64,000 bases of DNA from the NCBI RefSeq assembly GCF_041260155.1, contig NC_091929.1, positions 45,425,244-45,489,243 of the forward strand, written 5' to 3'. Made by a program: the position numbers and the translations under genes. Origin of the DNA: Ptychodera flava (taxonomy: Eukaryota > Hemichordata > Enteropneusta > Ptychoderidae). Position 1 is the first letter of the stretch; every line of letters begins with the position of its first letter. Under the pieces are notes generated by a model. It saw only the letters and a list, made by a program, of their open reading frames with translations. It was not told the origin of the DNA and searched no databases. Of the stretch, positions 60,245 through 64,000 are shown piece after piece.

Positions 60245-61340
60245 CAGATATCTCAGATATTTTGACAAAATGTCATGTGACCTTGGTGACCTTGGTGACC
60301 TCAAATATATATATATGTCCATAACTCGGTAACCACAAGTGCTACACCCTTCATATATGGTATGATGGGACAGCTTATGACGCCACATATTGTACCTCAT
60401 TAATTATGCGCATATCTAATTTCAGCAAGCCAATAGAGCTAGAGGTCTGATTTTTGGTATATAGGGATAACTTAGCAATACAATTTTTTTGACAAAATGT
60501 CACGTGACCTCGGTGACCTTTGACCTCAAATATACATATTTGTCCATAACTCAGTATCCACAAGCGCTACACCCTTCATGTATGGTATGGTGGCAGAGCT
60601 TATGACGCCACATATTGTACCTCATAAATTATGCGCATATCTAATTTTGAGCAAGCCAATAGAGCTAGAGGTCTGATTTTTGGTATATAGGGATAACTTA
60701 GCAATAAAAATTTTTTGACAAAATGTCACGTGACCTGGGTGACCTTTGACCTCAAATATACATGTTTGTCCATAACTCAAAAACCACAAGTGCTACACCC
60801 TTCATGTATGGTATGATGGGACAGCTTATGATGCCACATATTGTACCTCATCAATTATGTGCATATCTAATTTTGAGCAACCAATAGAGCTGGAGGTCTG
60901 ATTTTTGGTATATAGGGATAACTTAGCAAAACAATTTTTTTGACAAAATGTCATGTGACCTCGGTGACCTTTGACCTCAAATATACATATTTGTCCATAA
61001 CTCAGTAATCACAAGTGCTACACCCTTCATATATGGTATGATGGGACACCTTATGACGCCACATATTGTACCTCATTAGTTATGTGTATATCTAATTTTG
61101 AGCGAGTCAATAGAGCTAGAGGTCTGATTTTTGGTATATAGGGATAACTTAGCAATACAATTATTTTGACAAAATGCCACATGACCTCGATGACCTTTGA
61201 CCTCAAAATATCATATTTGTCCATAACTCAGGAATCACAAGTGGTACACCCTTCATATATGGTATGATGCTTCATACTATACCTCATTAATTATGCATAT
61301 ATCTAATTCTGAGCAAACCCATAGAGCTGGATGTCTGTCA
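60245..61340. repeat. ~226-bp tandem array, second block (five units)
   Basis: The same unit as 57961-58800. TTTTTGGTATATAGGGATAAC falls at about 60451, 60676, 60902 and 61128, a step of 225-226 bases. The array directly follows the GC-hairpin module, so module plus array may be one element. Confidence 0.93.
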
Positions 61341-63797
61341 TACATATGCACATAGATTGTTCTGTGATACGATCCAATAAGGCCACCATGTGGCCATTTT
61401 TTATGATTTTTCATGTCCTGAACTACAGCTCAGACATTCAAAAGTATTTTTATCACAGACCTAATGAAGAGGACTCTATCCTCTCTGAGGACCTGTAATC
61501 AAAGTACCCATTAACAAGTGGGGACTGTGTCATCAACGATGACTTGTTGAGCATCAAGTGGTTCACTCATCAAAAAGATAAAAGTTGGGATCCTGGTAGA
61601 GGTCCTGGCAAAGCCAAGTAACTTTTGTGGCCTATTATTCATATGGAAAACTTTTCACATTCTTCAATACATAGGGATAGGAATATTTGACTGTTTAGCT
61701 CTATACTGACAGTGGTCCAATTGTCTCTATAGAAATATCCAGCACATGAGAAATCCCAGTATGGAAGATTTGCAATGGAAGAGAGTGATTCCAAATTGGA
61801 AATTCCTTGTGTGAATGATTCCAGAAATCAGTACTCAACTTGTAAACTCGGCTTGTGTACATGTGTAAACTGCTTTGTTGTTTTTGACAAATGAATTCTA
61901 GTCTAGACTAGAATTCAAATGTAACAATGCATTTTACACATGTGGATATTGTGTTGGTGAGCTAAATTGTAAGTGTTTCAACATGCTTTGGCGAGTAGAA
62001 CAAGCAACTGTCTTTGACATCGAAAACAAAAACAAAAAAATGAAAAAATCATCAAACGTTACAGCTACTGGCTGTTTAATACAATAACAAGCCCAAAGCC
62101 TTTAGAGTTTCCTTTTTAGAACTTGGGTGCTACGTGTACTTGAAGCACCCTGGAGTGCCAATGCTACTGTCAGGGGTTGTGTTTTTAATTCAAAAAGGAC
62201 GTTGTACCAAGTAGACTTTCAGATGCAGAAGCATGGGCATGAGTTCCTTACCTGTTCTAAAATGAGCTTTTTCTGAAACAGCTTTTCAAATAGTTATTGG
62301 ATAATTGCAACTTTGTCAATACCAGTGAATTTTGTGACGTCAACCCCCCTAGATGATTATGGATAATGTATCAGATTATCCAGTGTTGTGGTCCCAGATG
62401 TCTGCTACAAATTTCCTGGCATTGCCAAACCTATAAAATAATAGCAATAATATACCCCGTTACCCCCCCCCCCCCCAACCTAGCAAACTTTGCTCTCCAT
62501 ATTCAGTGTTTCATTCAGGATGGCATCAACAGGGGGATCGTCCCTCTTTACCAGAAAATTAAGGGGGATTTATCAGTTCATGTACGTTCTACTAGTATTT
62601 CCAAGGTGTAACTGGCACCATTTCATGGGGGCTTGTCCCCCTGGACGAACTTCCAGGAGTACCAACATGTCAACAGAGGAAGAATCCCCCGTCCCTCTGT
62701 CTAGATGAAACATCCCATACTGGCTTTTCTGTTGTGCAAAGTATCTTTGTCCATTAAGGTCTGGGGAGGGGTATATTACTGCTATAACTAAATGATGGAA
62801 TAGATGATTTTACCGTATTGAGCATACCTGTGTTTCCGCTGCCGCTAGATTTTTTCGCATTTTCAGAACAAATTCAGATGTTTACGAAAATATTCAGTTG
62901 AGCAATCGTACATTTTGCGAAGAAATTTAACCTTACATTTTTGTGAAAACTGTGAAATATTCCATAAACTACTGTGAATGTCCATTTTTACGCCTCACAC
63001 TGCAATCTGCCCTGTGTTTCGCGGGAAACTGACCTAGAAACATCATCGAGGCATGTAATGGCGGCGATGATAGCATACATGTAGCCACATGCGTACCATG
63101 CATTGTATTGATATAATCTGACCTGATATGGATGAAGCAAATCCTGTAGTAGTCAAGTCTGGGTTTTTAAATATTGATTAACGGCTACCCTTGTTTCTTT
63201 GTATTTTTTTCTACATCGACAGCAAAACAATTCCATTCGACCTTGAAGTTGCATGTCAATGTAGCTGTAAATTATGCTAAGTAGAAATTTAACCCTTGGA
63301 GCGCTGTAATTTTTCCCGCAACATGTAACCAATTTTATGAATTTTTATGTAATTTTATTTTCATACTTTTAGACCAAATGGACATCACATTTCATTGGTT
63401 ACAGATTTTTATAAAAATTTTAGCAAAAATTAGGAAATATTGACCGATTTTCATATGATAAACTAAAGGCAACAGAATTTGACTTTGGCGTTCAAAGGTT
63501 TAATTTTGTGAGGAAAAAGCCATGTTGACTTTTTACTCTCATTAGATGTAGAAAGAAATTACACATTTCATCTTTAATGGCACCAGAAACAGCACGTTAA
63601 GGTGTGTTATGTATGAACAATAAGCTCTTAGATAATAAGATATTGCTGTTTATTCATTCATGAAAGTGTGTTGCCAGTCTGCCAGTCATTCTGTTGACTA
63701 CCCACAATCACCATTGATAAACATGGATTTGGGGGGCCAAACCATTATGGTGAAAGGGCTCACTTTGGTTTTGTTTCCCTCCAAAGATGATAAAATG
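61341..63797. other. Copy 5 intron 2, distal part
   Basis: A poly-C run lies at 62465-62476. A GTTTCATTCAGGATGGCATCAACAGGGGGAT phrase near 62506 is related to GTTTCATCCAGGATCGTACTTAGTAACAGG at 51050, marking another dispersed repeat. No GFUS exon 3 is found before the window ends. Confidence 0.45.
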
Positions 63798-63836
63798 ATA
63801 AATAAATAAATAAACAAATAATAAATAAATAAATAA

Positions 63837-63873
<37 letters not shown>
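63798..63873. repeat. (ATAA)n and (TA)n microsatellites
   Basis: ATAA units with ACAA interruptions to about 63838, then a TA run to 63873. Confidence 0.95.
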
Positions 63874-63877
<4 letters not shown>

Positions 63878-64000
63878 TCAGATTCACAAAACACTACACT
63901 ACTCATTTTGTAAGGTCTACCTGGTATTTGCTTTCATCAATCCTGTAAAATCATTAATTTTCACTGGGATTTAATTTCACTATTTCAACTATTTCAGTAT

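Overview
This is eukaryotic, probably marine-invertebrate DNA: it is AT-rich, has spliced genes with GT-AG introns, and is full of microsatellites, MITEs and tandem arrays. The protein level of similarity to vertebrate GDP-L-fucose synthase (about the same length, conserved blocks throughout) and the repeat content would fit an invertebrate deuterostome such as a hemichordate or lancelet, but the sequence alone does not fix the species.

The backbone is a head-to-tail array, all on the + strand, of at least six GDP-L-fucose synthase (GFUS/TSTA3/GMER) genes. Only the last two coding exons of copy 0 are present (1-710). Copy 1 is complete (4267-17435), copy 2 has exons 3-7 only (24108-26877), copies 3 (32971-37556) and 4 (40250-46865) are complete, and copy 5 starts at 53102 and runs out of the window inside a >9 kb intron 2. 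In the complete copies the seven coding exons have identical sizes (131, 115, 203, 134, 212, 100, 56 nt) and phases, giving 316 residues each without a stop or frameshift.

The main point of interest is the active site. All four copies that include exon 3 have Phe where the catalytic SDR Tyr (human Tyr143, E. coli Tyr136) belongs, and copies 2, 3 and 4 also have Ser in place of the epimerase Cys (human Cys116, E. coli Cys109). Ser109, Lys142 and His181 (copy numbering) are kept. The array therefore looks like a family of pseudoenzymes, or of reductase/epimerases with changed chemistry, kept under coding constraint.

Between and inside the genes lie mobile and repetitive DNA: a 579-bp near-perfect foldback element with a 7-bp target duplication (1724-2316); a 4.8-kb DNA transposon-like unit with inverted arrays of a TTTTGTAATA motif, filling intron 5 of copy 1 (11286-16037) and carrying a decayed Crypton-type exon and a hairpin; a young non-coding LTR element (20400-22784) that splits a minus-strand open frame; six copies of a TTAA-targeted ~351-bp MITE; a 21-bp minisatellite; a 150-bp array in copy 4 intron 5; and a 226-bp array in copy 5 intron 2. 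Apart from the GFUS genes only one weak candidate host gene is seen (minus strand, about 19.9-23.1 kb).
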